Below, piece after piece: positions 8,719 to 16,486 of a stretch of 42,835 nucleotides of DNA; positions within the stretch are counted from its first letter, which is position 1, and every line of letters begins with the position of its first letter. The position numbers and the translations under genes were made by a program. The notes below the pieces were generated by a model. That model did no database searches and was not told the origin of the DNA. It saw only the letters and a program-made list of their open reading frames with translations. The DNA comes from Acidimicrobiaceae bacterium. GTDB taxonomy: Bacteria > Actinomycetota > Acidimicrobiia > Acidimicrobiales > RAAP-2. The stretch is from assembly GCA_003164275.1 (NCBI GenBank), contig PLSY01000181.1:1648-44482 (forward strand), given 5' to 3'.

Positions 8719-8738
8719 CCGGGCGGCGGACCGCCCGG
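8719..8738. terminator. Perfect 8-bp hairpin between convergent genes
   Basis: CCGGGCGG and CCGCCCGG flank the 4-base loop CGGA, giving a very stable GC stem exactly in the 59-base gap between the arfB stop and the alpha/beta hydrolase stop. A short palindrome GTCCGCGGAC lies just before it (8700-8709). No T-run follows, as is common for terminators in GC-rich actinomycetes. Confidence 0.55.
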
Positions 8739-8758
8739 CCGCCTCCGCGGGCCGAAGC

Positions 8759-9685
8759 TCAGCCGACCTCTCGATCGACCTCCGGCTCTTGGTCCTGCTG
8801 CCACGAGGCGGTGAGGAACCGCTCTATTTCGTTGGTCAGTCGCTCCGGATGCATGCGCAGTTCAAGGACGGAGTTGGCCTGGATCAGACGTCCGTTCGGC
8901 AAACGCCGGGCCAACTGTTCAGCGTCATGGAATGGATGAATGTGATCGGTCTGATGGCCTATGACCAGGGCCGGGACCTTTATCGCCGCTCGCTGGTCGA
9001 CGGTAGGGGTGATGGGACCGGCCAGGATGCCGTGGAGCACGGCTGCTGTCTCGCCCGGGTTATTCGACAAGGTGTTCATGATGCTGTCCAACGATCCGAT
9101 GCCGGTTCGCGGAAGTCGGCGAAACACCGAGGCCGTCCTCGTCACCAGTGGCCGGGCGAAGTGCACGGCAAGCAGCATGGGAACAAAGGTGATGGCGGCG
9201 GCCGGAACTGCCCACTCGAGGACCGGCATCTCGATGACCAGGGCTTGGACCCGCTCGGGGGCGAGAGCTGCGACCAACAGGCTGACGTTGCCGCCGAGGG
9301 ACACGCCTCCGACCGCGGCGCGATCGATTCCGAGGTGGTCGAGCATCCTGACCACGTGCTCGGCGTAGGTGTCCATACGGTGGAACGAGGCCCGCACCGG
9401 CTTCTCCGACAGGCCATGGCCGGGAAGGTCGAGGAGGACCACCCGATGACCTCGAGCGGCGAGGTCGACAGCCAGACGGCGATTCATGTTCGAGTCCATG
9501 AGGATGCCGTGCATGAATACGAACACCCTGGGTCCGTGCCCGTGGATCTCGTAATAGAGGTCGATGCCGTCGGAGGTGAATCGTCCAACCGAGAAAGGCG
9601 GGGTCTGAGAGGTCACGGAGGGAATGAGCGAGGCCCTGGCGAGGGGGCTAGTGGGATTGTTCGGCGGAGTCTGCGGGTCCGGCAT
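8759..9685 (-). CDS. Alpha/beta-fold hydrolase
   Basis: A hydrolase of about 308 residues with the full catalytic triad visible: nucleophile S129 in GVSLGG, D247 in GHQTDHIHPF and H279 in LRMHPERL. The oxyanion segment MHGILMDS (58-65) and LDLPGHGLS (85-93) are typical of the esterase/lyase/haloperoxidase-like group. The substrate is unknown. The ATG start overlaps the end of the upstream nitrilase-family gene by 38 bases; a GTG at 9616 would remove a non-conserved 23-residue leader and leave a small gap, and is a real alternative. The pair is probably one transcript. Confidence 0.87.
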   Translation of the reverse strand: MPDPQTPPNNPTSPLARASLIPSVTSQTPPFSVGRFTSDGIDLYYEIHGHGPRVFVFMHGILMDSNMNRRLAVDLAARGHRVVLLDLPGHGLSEKPVRASFHRMDTYAEHVVRMLDHLGIDRAAVGGVSLGGNVSLLVAALAPERVQALVIEMPVLEWAVPAAAITFVPMLLAVHFARPLVTRTASVFRRLPRTGIGSLDSIMNTLSNNPGETAAVLHGILAGPITPTVDQRAAIKVPALVIGHQTDHIHPFHDAEQLARRLPNGRLIQANSVLELRMHPERLTNEIERFLTASWQQDQEPEVDREVG

Positions 9686-10553
9686 GCGGCCAACGGTAGG
9701 CCTCGGGACGTCGGTTTGCCAGGACGGGTATCTCCGTCCTGATCCGCTCTTGTTGTGAAAAGTCGAGGTCGGCGACCACGATGCCGGGGTTTGGGTCCTT
9801 CCTCTCGGCCAGAATTGACCCCCAGGGATCGATCACCATGGAGTGGCCGTGGGCGGCGGGCATGCCCGGCGGCAGCTCACCAACTTGGCCCGCGCCGATG
9901 ACGAACACCTGATTCTCGACGGCACGGGCCCTCAGGAGCAGCTCCCAATGAGCGGGACCGGTAGCCGCAGTGAACGCGGCCGGCACGGCGATGATGGTCG
10001 ATCCGAGCAGGGTCATGATCCGATAGACCTCTGGAAACCTGAGGTCGTAGCAGATAGACAGGCCGAGGATTGGGGGAGTGTTCGGCGTGCCGTGTGGACT
10101 ATCGCCCAGTGGGGTCACCGACAGGGCGCTGCCGGGGGCGATCGTCGCCGACTCCGAATACCGGGTCGCCGTTAAGGCGATATCGAACAGATGGATCTTT
10201 CGATAGGCGGCGCTCACATCTCCCTGGGGGTTGATCAGACAGCTGGTATTAAACAAGCGGGCTGAGTCCCCCGAGTGTTCGCCGGCCACCTCTTCGGGCC
10301 GTTCCGGGATGCTTCCGGCCAGAAGCCAGATTCCTAGTCGCTTAGCAACTCGTGACGCCCATGTCACTGTCGGTCCATCGAGGGTTTCGGCGTTCTCTCG
10401 CAGGAACCGCGGACTACCGGCAACCGAGAAGTACTCGGGGAGGACGGCCAGTCGCGCTCCCTGGCCGGCCGCCTCTTCGATGAGAGCCTCGGCCGAGTCG
10501 AGATTGGCCTGGCGATGGGGGCCGGCCGTTGTCTGAATAGCGGCGACGCGCAT
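9648..10553 (-). CDS. Carbon-nitrogen hydrolase (nitrilase superfamily, omega-amidase/Nit-like)
   Basis: A 301-residue C-N hydrolase with the Glu-Lys-Cys triad: E40 in AVLPEYF, K119 in YRKIHLFD and C168 in GLSICYDLRFPE. The RFPE context after the cysteine is typical of the Nit1/Nit2 branch, whose members are omega-amidases or deaminated-glutathione amidases. The ATG giving MRVAAIQT is preferred because family proteins start this way; the open frame extends 51 codons further without similarity. It is first in a two-gene unit with the alpha/beta hydrolase and is divergent from the next alpha/beta hydrolase gene across 82 bases. Confidence 0.9.
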   Translation of the reverse strand: MRVAAIQTTAGPHRQANLDSAEALIEEAAGQGARLAVLPEYFSVAGSPRFLRENAETLDGPTVTWASRVAKRLGIWLLAGSIPERPEEVAGEHSGDSARLFNTSCLINPQGDVSAAYRKIHLFDIALTATRYSESATIAPGSALSVTPLGDSPHGTPNTPPILGLSICYDLRFPEVYRIMTLLGSTIIAVPAAFTAATGPAHWELLLRARAVENQVFVIGAGQVGELPPGMPAAHGHSMVIDPWGSILAERKDPNPGIVVADLDFSQQERIRTEIPVLANRRPEAYRWPHAGPADSAEQSH

Positions 10554-10635
10554 GGAACACAATAGGCTGCTTCTCGGGCGCAATGACCTCCGCCAGGACC
10601 CGGTCCGGAGTGCCCTGTGACTAGAAAAGAGTGAC

Positions 10636-11880
10636 GTGTCCTTCGAAAACTCCGATGTCGTCCGCAGTGCCGTCAGGATGGAGGGCTTTCGCGACGACGA
10701 GTTCAACTACCAGCTCATTCGGGCCATGGGCGTCGCCGAGTATGGCGGATCGAGCATCGGCGAGTGCCTGTCTGTCGCTGCCGAGATCACAGACGGCAGC
10801 CCGCGAAGCTGGTCGCACGCCTTCGAGCAGCTGGCCGCTCGGGTCGAGCGTCGGGGGCGGGCCTGTTTGGAGCGCGGGCGTCAGGTCAGCGGTCGTGACC
10901 AGTTGCTGCGGGCGTCGACCTATTACCGTATGGCCGCCTATTACACCGACGGCCCATCTGGTGCCTCACTGCGCACCGGAGACCGCAGTCAGGCTTGCTT
11001 CGTCGATGCAACCGAGTTCTTCGAGCGACCTGTCGAGACGCTGAGCATCCCGTTCGACGGCGGATCACTCCCGGGCTATCTGGCGCACCCGAGCCCAGAG
11101 GCCGGGATGGACGTGAACGGACGGTTCCCCACCCTCATCGCCGTCGGTGGCTTCGATTCGAGTGCCGAGGAGCTCTATTTCCACTTAGGTGCGCCAGGGG
11201 CAGCGCGTGGATGGAAGGTGCTGGTCTTCGATGGGCCTGGACAACCGGGGTGTATGAGCGGCGACCCCTCCTTGACGTTTCGTCCGGACTACGAGGTCCC
11301 GCTGGCTGCGGTGATCGACGCTGTCGTCGACCGGCCGGACGTGGACCCGGACCGACTGGCCCTGGCCGGGCTCAGTTTCGGCTCCTATTTCGCCTCTCGG
11401 AGCGCTGCTGCCGACTCCCGGGTGAAGGCACTGGTGGCGAACCCGCCCGTGGTGGACATGAGACGTTATATCGAGGCCTGGGCGGGTCCAGAGATCTTTC
11501 GAATGAAGCGGGACATCCGTCCTGAGGACGTGATCGGCGTGCCAGAAGACCTGATGCCGCGGCAGACACAGTGGGGAATCACGGCCACGTGCGTCCGTTT
11601 CGGGGTTCCCTCGTACCATGCGTTCAGGGACGCCCTGGAGGGGTATCGGCTGGGGGACATGGCGTCGTCGATCGTCTGCCCGGCCCTGGCCCTGATCGGG
11701 GACCGTGAAGGAGCGGAGCCACTCGCCCAGTTCGACTCGTTCGTCGCCGATGTGGCCGGGCCCGTGACGTCGGTGCTCTTCGGTGCTGAAGATGGGGCTT
11801 CCACCCATACCCAGTCCGACAACCTGCGCCTGTCGGCTCAAGTCACGTTCGACTGGCTGGACGGACAGTTCAAGCTGTGA
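10636..11880 (+). CDS. Alpha/beta hydrolase with helical N-terminal domain (pseudooxynicotine-hydrolase-like)
   Basis: A 414-residue protein in two parts: a helical domain of about 130 residues, then an alpha/beta hydrolase domain with nucleophile S248 in GLSFGSY, oxyanion segment VGGFDSSAEELY, FDGPGQ (198-203) and a likely C-terminal histidine in THTQSDN. This layout is shared with FrsA/DUF1100 and 2,6-dihydroxypseudooxynicotine hydrolase-like enzymes, which cleave esters or C-C bonds. The start is GTG at 10636. It stands alone between a divergent nitrilase-family gene and convergent surE. Substrate unknown. Confidence 0.82.
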   Translation: MSFENSDVVRSAVRMEGFRDDEFNYQLIRAMGVAEYGGSSIGECLSVAAEITDGSPRSWSHAFEQLAARVERRGRACLERGRQVSGRDQLLRASTYYRMAAYYTDGPSGASLRTGDRSQACFVDATEFFERPVETLSIPFDGGSLPGYLAHPSPEAGMDVNGRFPTLIAVGGFDSSAEELYFHLGAPGAARGWKVLVFDGPGQPGCMSGDPSLTFRPDYEVPLAAVIDAVVDRPDVDPDRLALAGLSFGSYFASRSAAADSRVKALVANPPVVDMRRYIEAWAGPEIFRMKRDIRPEDVIGVPEDLMPRQTQWGITATCVRFGVPSYHAFRDALEGYRLGDMASSIVCPALALIGDREGAEPLAQFDSFVADVAGPVTSVLFGAEDGASTHTQSDNLRLSAQVTFDWLDGQFKL

Positions 11881-11882
11881 GC

Positions 11883-11900
11883 GCCGATCCTTCGGTCGGC
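11883..11900. terminator. Weak hairpin between convergent genes
   Basis: GCCGA and TCGGC form a 5-bp stem around an 8-base loop that contains TTCG, three bases after the upstream stop and before the surE stop. The short stem and missing T-run make this a tentative terminator. Confidence 0.3.
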
Positions 11901-11947
11901 TAAAGAGCACGGGAGGAGAACTGCGCCAACTCCGGACTCGTCTGCTC

Positions 11948-12799
11948 CTATGGGGCGGTGAACGTGGCCAGCGCGGCGGCCAGGCAATCGGCTCCGGCAG
12001 TGGAGACGTCCTCACGCACCCCGAGCAGTGGCGTGAGGGTTGCCCAGCCTTCAGCCACGAGAGCGGCATCGGACTCGGGAGACAGCTCGGCGTGTTCAGC
12101 TTGGCGGTCGGCAGCCGCTCCCATACCCCTCAACGTGAGCATTATCGAGCCTGACGTGCTGTCGAGGGGAAAGCCCCGGACCGGGTTCGGCGTGCTCTCA
12201 GGCCGGACCGATCGGATGAGGCCGGCGGAGCCCAACGCTCCGTGTCGCAGACCCCGGAGTGCGTGCAAGGGCACGGCAGGAACGTTGAGATTGAGCACGG
12301 TGCCAGGTGCCACGTGTTCCATAGTCGCCACCATGCCGTTGACGAGGTGTACCGGGGTTTCCCAGGGAATGGGCTCCTCGCCCCAAGCGATGCTGACAGC
12401 GAGTCCCCGAATGCCGAACTGGGCCCCGGTCAAGGTCGCTCCCACCGTGCCTGAGTGGAGGGCGGAGCGGCCCGCGTTGGTGCCGTGGTTGATGCCGGAT
12501 ATCACGAGGTCAGGCTGCGGACCGAAGCCCTCGATACAGGCCAGTATGGAGCACAGGGCTGGCGGACCATCCACCCCGTAGGTCGGGACCTGGCCGAGAC
12601 CCGGTAGATCGACTACCTCAAAGGGTATGGATTCCCGTTCGTAGACAGGGCCGACGGCGGCGCCCGCTCCGCTGTGGTCGGTCAGAGGAGCTACAACGAG
12701 CAGCTCGTGCTGATCGCCGAGTGCCTCGAGCAAGCCTTGGGCCAGCGCGGAGATTCCGGGGGCGAAGACGCCGTCGTCGTTGGTGATCAAAATGCGCAA
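11948..12799 (-). CDS. surE: 5'/3'-nucleotidase SurE
   Basis: A 283-residue SurE nucleotidase/exopolyphosphatase, a metal-dependent cytoplasmic phosphatase acting on nucleoside monophosphates. The N-terminal motif MRILITNDDG supplies metal ligands D8 and D9, the serine in TDHSGAG near residue 43 and the asparagine-rich GINHGTNAG segment complete the site, and YGVDGPPALCS is also conserved. It is slightly longer than the usual 250 residues because of its C-terminal end. It faces the preceding hydrolase gene tail to tail and diverges from the aldose-1-epimerase-like gene across 166 bases that should hold both promoters. Confidence 0.93.
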   Translation of the reverse strand: MRILITNDDGVFAPGISALAQGLLEALGDQHELLVVAPLTDHSGAGAAVGPVYERESIPFEVVDLPGLGQVPTYGVDGPPALCSILACIEGFGPQPDLVISGINHGTNAGRSALHSGTVGATLTGAQFGIRGLAVSIAWGEEPIPWETPVHLVNGMVATMEHVAPGTVLNLNVPAVPLHALRGLRHGALGSAGLIRSVRPESTPNPVRGFPLDSTSGSIMLTLRGMGAAADRQAEHAELSPESDAALVAEGWATLTPLLGVREDVSTAGADCLAAALATFTAP

Positions 12800-12965
12800 G
12801 GAGAGAGGTTCCCATCAGTTCGGCGGCGTGAACGCCACGGGCTCAAGCCGTGCCCAACGCCGTCGGACGTCGTCTTGTCGGGCCTGAGCGGCCTCATCGC
12901 CTACCATACCGGTCGGTGTCGGGACCCAAAGGCCCAACCGACCCGATCAAAGGCGAAGAGCGACC

Positions 12966-13919
12966 ATGACCCCCCGATTATCTGCCGAGGACCGGTCTCC
13001 AGCTGAGACCACAACAGCGACTGGCGACCAATGGGTCATCGGTCACGGCCACCAGCGGGCGGTCATTACCGAGGTCGGCGCCACCCTTCGAGCCTTCACC
13101 ATTGGCGATCGTCCGGTTATCGACGGATTCGGCCCCGAAGAGTGGAGCCACGGCGGACGCGGTCAGGTGCTCGCTCCTTGGCCCAACCGGCTCGGGGACG
13201 GGCAGTACACGTTCGAAGAGGAGAGCTCTCAGGTCCCGCTGAACGAGCCGGCGCTGAACAACGCCATCCACGGGCTGGTCCGATGGTTGCCTTGGACGAT
13301 GGTTGGGCGTGCCCAGAACCGCCTGAGCATGGCCTGCGAGCTCCATCCCTCTCCGGCCTATCCCTACTTCCTCAGGCTCACCATCGAGTACCGGCTAGGG
13401 CGTGACGGACTGACCGTCGTCACCGACGCCGACAATCTCGGCCCGAACGACCTGCCCTTCGGTATTGGCTTTCATCCCTATCTCACGGTGGGAACCCCGT
13501 CGGTCGATCTCGTCCGTTTGAGGGTTCCGGCCGAGCAGCGACTGATAGCCGACGATCGGGGATTGCCAACAGGCAAAGTAGCGGTCACGGCCACAGAATT
13601 CGACTTCTCGGAGGGTCGCCTCGTCGGGGTGACCAAGTTGGACACCGCCTTTACCGGCCTCCGCCGAGATGCCGATGGTCGGGTCCGCGTCGAAGTCGAT
13701 CATCCGGATGGTGATTGCGGCGTGACCCTATGGGCAGACGAGCGGTTCGGGTACCTCATGGTTTTCACCGGTGACACATTGGCGCCAGAGTCTCGAAGAA
13801 CCTCGGTGGCGATCGAGCCGATGAGCTGCCCTCCCGACGCACTCCGTTCCGGCACGGACCTGACAGTCCTCCGCCCGGGCGGCCGTTGGACCGGCTCATG
13901 GGGCCTCTCTCCGCGTTAG
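12966..13919 (+). CDS. Aldose 1-epimerase (mutarotase)-like protein
   Basis: A 317-residue galactose-mutarotase-fold protein. Conserved elements are PWPNRLGDGQYTF near residue 75, the histidine in NNAIHGLVR, the second histidine in GIGFHPYL and the C-terminal glutamate in VAIEPMSCPPDAL, which in the family act as acid and base on the sugar anomeric carbon. It belongs to the LacX/YihR-like side of the family rather than classical GalM, so the sugar is uncertain. It is preceded by a 20-residue polar leader from an ATG; the true start may be a few codons later. It is convergent with the VOC gene. Confidence 0.85.
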   Translation: MTPRLSAEDRSPAETTTATGDQWVIGHGHQRAVITEVGATLRAFTIGDRPVIDGFGPEEWSHGGRGQVLAPWPNRLGDGQYTFEEESSQVPLNEPALNNAIHGLVRWLPWTMVGRAQNRLSMACELHPSPAYPYFLRLTIEYRLGRDGLTVVTDADNLGPNDLPFGIGFHPYLTVGTPSVDLVRLRVPAEQRLIADDRGLPTGKVAVTATEFDFSEGRLVGVTKLDTAFTGLRRDADGRVRVEVDHPDGDCGVTLWADERFGYLMVFTGDTLAPESRRTSVAIEPMSCPPDALRSGTDLTVLRPGGRWTGSWGLSPR

Positions 13920-13929
13920 CCCAAGTCGG

Positions 13930-14286
13930 TCAGGCCACTCCTCGTAGTTCCCAGCGGTTGCCTGCCGGGTCTTCGCAGAAGACGATACGTAGACCATTGA
14001 GCTCGAACGATTTGCATTCGATCTCGGCAAGAGTCAGCTTTTGCTCCAAGGCTTGGAGGTCGTCGCCAACCTCCACTGCCACATGCGCTCTCGCCGCTGG
14101 CCGGTGGTCGGGATCCTCGCTCAAGTGGATCTGCTTGCCGTCTTCGCTTTCGAACCATCTCGCCGTCGGTGGTGTGGTCGGGTCGAGCTCCACTGACTTG
14201 TAGCCAAGGACGTTGACGAGAAATGCCCCTTCGGCATCCGCCCCGCCCACCGGGACGCCGAGGTTCGCATGGTGGAAGACGAGCAT
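13930..14286 (-). CDS. Glyoxalase/bleomycin-resistance (VOC) domain protein
   Basis: A 118-residue single-domain VOC protein: MLVFHHANLGVP begins the first beta-alpha-beta unit, QIHLSED and AHVAVEV are the metal-side strands, and IVFCEDPAGNRWEL is the classic C-terminal ending with its glutamate. Such proteins bind a divalent metal and act as lyases, dioxygenases, epimerases or binding proteins, so function is open. The ATG at 14286 is chosen because the conserved domain begins there; the frame runs about 100 codons further upstream without similarity and across the probable MarR promoter. Confidence 0.85.
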   Translation of the reverse strand: MLVFHHANLGVPVGGADAEGAFLVNVLGYKSVELDPTTPPTARWFESEDGKQIHLSEDPDHRPAARAHVAVEVGDDLQALEQKLTLAEIECKSFELNGLRIVFCEDPAGNRWELRGVA

Positions 14287-14373
14287 ACGCGAAAGGTAGC
14301 ACCGGAAGGATCGCATAGCTCGGGAGAAGCAGGTCGGCGCAGGCGAGGCACTCTCCTGGCCGGACATCTGTCG

Positions 14374-14391
14374 ATGTGGACTTGTCCACAT
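14374..14391. repeat. Perfect 7-bp inverted repeat in the VOC-MarR promoter region
   Basis: ATGTGGA and TCCACAT are separated by CTTG, about 88 bases upstream of the VOC start and about 210 bases before the MarR gene. Its place in a divergent intergenic region fits an operator or a 5'-leader hairpin for the VOC gene. No factor can be named. Confidence 0.4.
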
Positions 14392-14526
14392 GATGGCTTC
14401 TGTGCACCCAGGAGGCGCATGCCACTCCTGACTCTGACGCCGGAGGCCTACTCGAGCGGAGGGCTGTCGGCCAAGAGGTCGACAAAAGAGTTCGCCTTCG
14501 ACAGCCCAGGTGGCGCCGGTGCGGCC

Positions 14527-14553
14527 GGAGTGGGCGGAGTGGGCGGAGTGGGC
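14527..14553 (+). repeat. Three tandem copies of a 9-bp unit
   Basis: The unit GGAGTGGGC occurs three times head to tail with no mismatch, seven bases before the palindrome upstream of the MarR gene. It is in the 312-base gap between the VOC and MarR genes, where no convincing gene is seen. Iterons of this size can bind regulators, but slippage of a GC-rich motif is an equally good explanation. Confidence 0.6.
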
Positions 14554-14559
14554 TTCCGA

Positions 14560-14587
14560 AGACTTACTAAGGAGGACTAATAAGTCT
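14560..14587. promoter_or_regulatory. Likely MarR operator palindrome
   Basis: AGACTTACTA and TAATAAGTCT are inverted repeats with one mismatch in ten, around the 8-base spacer AGGAGGAC. The palindrome ends 11 bases before the GTG start of the MarR gene and is far more AT-rich than its surroundings. MarR proteins usually repress their own gene through such sites; the link here is inferred from position and symmetry. Confidence 0.6.
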
Positions 14588-14598
14588 AGGTTTAGCAA

Positions 14599-15036
14599 GT
14601 GGGGGAGTCACCGGACGTGGGTGAAGTGGCAGGAGCGCTTCAGGTCAGCATTGGCCTCCTACGGCGGAAGCTCCACCAGGGCCAGGTGGAAGGCGACTTG
14701 ACGTTGCCCGAGACCGCTGCCCTTTCCCTCCTCGACCGCAGTGGGCCGACGACATCCGCTGTACTGGCCAGGCTTGAACAGATCAGCCCGCAATCCATGG
14801 GAGCGACTCTCGGCGCCCTGGAGGATCGGGCTCTCGTCGAGCGCCACTCCGATCCCGCCGACGCCAGGTGCGCTGTCCTCTCCCTGACGGAGGCCGGCTC
14901 ACAAGCGGTGAAGACCCGTCGCGCCGTACGCAATCAGCAGCTGGCAACGGCCCTCTCGGCCGAGTTCACCGAGGCCGAGCTTCAGCAGCTGTTGGCGGCG
15001 GCACCCCTGATCGAGCGTCTCGCCCAGAACATCTGA
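14599..15036 (+). CDS. MarR-family transcriptional regulator
   Basis: A 145-residue winged-helix regulator. The DNA-binding part runs from about residue 35 (LTLPETAALSLLDRSG) through the recognition helix QISPQSMGATLGALEDRALVERH to the wing DPADARCAVLSLTEAG; long helices at both ends form the dimer. MarR proteins sense small phenolic or oxidising molecules and repress nearby genes. The start is GTG, with GGAGGA some 20 bases upstream inside the palindrome, so the translation signal is weak. It lies upstream of the isochorismatase-fold gene on the same strand, with 288 bases between. Confidence 0.88.
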   Translation: MGESPDVGEVAGALQVSIGLLRRKLHQGQVEGDLTLPETAALSLLDRSGPTTSAVLARLEQISPQSMGATLGALEDRALVERHSDPADARCAVLSLTEAGSQAVKTRRAVRNQQLATALSAEFTEAELQQLLAAAPLIERLAQNI

Positions 15037-15224
15037 TGGCTGATCCGAACAAGAGCGCGAGCTCTGAGTCGGTGGCGAGTCGATCGGAGGCCGCCCTGAG
15101 GATCACTACCAATGGCGTCACTTCTCCGCGGCGGCTGCTATGTCCACGACGGGTCTGATCCGAAACCCGACCCGCCCAATGCGCCACTTGTTCGTGCCAG
15201 GTCGTCGAAGGGCACTGGACGATC

Positions 15225-15271
15225 GGCCGGAGAACTCAGCGATTCTCGCCCGCCAAGGACAATCTCCGGCC
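15225..15271. repeat. 9-bp inverted repeat upstream of the isochorismatase-fold gene
   Basis: GGCCGGAGA at 15225 and TCTCCGGCC ending at 15271 are perfectly complementary over nine bases around 29 bases; GATC/GATCG sequences outside extend the symmetry imperfectly. It lies 53 bases before the start codon, in the 288-base gap after the MarR gene. It may be a leader hairpin or an operator. The rest of the gap shows only a doubtful 39-codon frame (15039-15158). Confidence 0.45.
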
Positions 15272-15324
15272 ATCGATCCTGAAATGGAACCGGTCGGCCC
15301 TTCATAGATCGAAAGAGGGCTCTC

Positions 15325-15894
15325 ATGCCACTGACTGCAATCGACCCGAAGCCCGCACTGGTTGTCATCGACCTGCAGAAGGGATTGGCCACGACGGCGA
15401 CCGTGCATCCATTCGCCGACATCGTGACGCGCTCGGCCCGATTGGCCTCCGCGTTTCGCTCGCGCGGTCTTCCGGTCGTCCTCGTCACCGCGGCCGGCAC
15501 GGCACCCGGGCGCACTGAGTCCAACTCCTCCCGGCCGGCTGGATTCACCCCGCCACCGGGGTGGACCGAGATTGTCGATGAGATGGATCCACAGGACGAA
15601 GACCATCGAGTCACGAAGCTGCGGGCTGGTGCCTTCCATGCAACCGACCTCCATGAATACCTACAGGGCCTCGATGTCACCCAGGTCGTACTCGCCGGGG
15701 TGGCGACCAGCATGGGAGTCGAATCAACGGCGCGAGCAGCCCACGAACACGGTTACAACGTCGTACTGGCGACGGACGCCATGACAGACCGCGACGCAGC
15801 CCTGCACGAGAACAGCGTCAAGAGGATCTTCCCAAGATTGGGAGAGACGGCGACTACCGACGAGATCCTGGAGATGCTCGCCAAGACTCACTGA
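15325..15894 (+). CDS. Isochorismatase-like (cysteine hydrolase superfamily) protein
   Basis: A 189-residue protein of the isochorismatase fold: the catalytic aspartate in LVVIDLQKG (near residue 16) and lysine in VTKLRAGAF (near 98) are present. The nucleophilic cysteine of nicotinamidase/N-carbamoylsarcosine amidase members is replaced: the motif reads AGVATSMGVESTAR. True isochorismatases and a large uncharacterised subgroup also lack this nucleophile, so it is unlikely to be an amidase of the cysteine type. GAAAGAGGG precedes the ATG at good spacing. MarR control from upstream is plausible. Confidence 0.88.
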   Translation: MPLTAIDPKPALVVIDLQKGLATTATVHPFADIVTRSARLASAFRSRGLPVVLVTAAGTAPGRTESNSSRPAGFTPPPGWTEIVDEMDPQDEDHRVTKLRAGAFHATDLHEYLQGLDVTQVVLAGVATSMGVESTARAAHEHGYNVVLATDAMTDRDAALHENSVKRIFPRLGETATTDEILEMLAKTH

Positions 15895-15929
15895 CTGATT
15901 CGCCTACGAGACCGGTCGGCGGCCAATCG

Positions 15930-16346
15930 TTACTGTGCCTCTGCCCATGGTTGGTTGGGTCCAAGCGCCATCTCGGCTGCAGCCCGGGCAATGCCCTCTT
16001 CGCCGAGCGACTCGGATCCACTCACGCCCACCGCCCCGATAACCGTGCCTTCCCGGATGATGGGGACCCCACCTCGGCCCAAAAAGTAACCACCTTGGGC
16101 GACGAAGCTGTGCGCAAATACCGGACGGTCGGCGTAGAGCATCTCGAGGTTCGAGGTTTCGGTGCCGAATGCCGCTGCCGTCTTCGCCTTGGCAATGGCG
16201 AAGTCGGCGCTGAACCTCGGAGCACCGTCCATGCGGCAAAAGCCAATGAGGACGCCTGTCTCATCGACGACGGCGATACTGATGGGCGTCCCTCCCTCCG
16301 TGGCCAACCGGATGATTTTCGTCGCTGTGTCACTCTCGAGGCTCAA
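15930..16346 (-). CDS. GlcG/HbpS-like heme-binding family protein
   Basis: A 138-residue protein of the GlcG/HbpS/PduO-C family. Hallmarks are ISIAVVDETGVLIGFCRMDGAP, the FAIAKAKTAAAFG helix, GGVPIIREGTVIGAVGVSG and a Glu/Ala-rich C-terminal helix. HbpS binds heme outside the cell and GlcG is encoded with glycolate oxidase, but most members are uncharacterised and often sit in catabolic clusters. No signal peptide is visible, so a cytoplasmic role is likely. It converges with the isochorismatase-fold gene and diverges from the amidohydrolase gene. Confidence 0.86.
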   Translation of the reverse strand: MSLESDTATKIIRLATEGGTPISIAVVDETGVLIGFCRMDGAPRFSADFAIAKAKTAAAFGTETSNLEMLYADRPVFAHSFVAQGGYFLGRGGVPIIREGTVIGAVGVSGSESLGEEGIARAAAEMALGPNQPWAEAQ

Positions 16347-16486
16347 TGTGCTTGCTTTCTGTCAGTGGTCATCGCAGTCATGGCTGGACGATCGAAGTCG
16401 CCTGACCTATCTTGGCCCGTGTAGGTACATGCTCGTCGTGCGCTACGCGCCTTCGAGTCACCACGGATCCAGGGGGAGGAACGTCG

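Noticed and set aside
15039..15158. Possible 39-codon gene after the MarR stop
   Set aside because: ATG is present but there is no ribosome site, no similarity and no bias distinct from the surrounding non-coding sequence.
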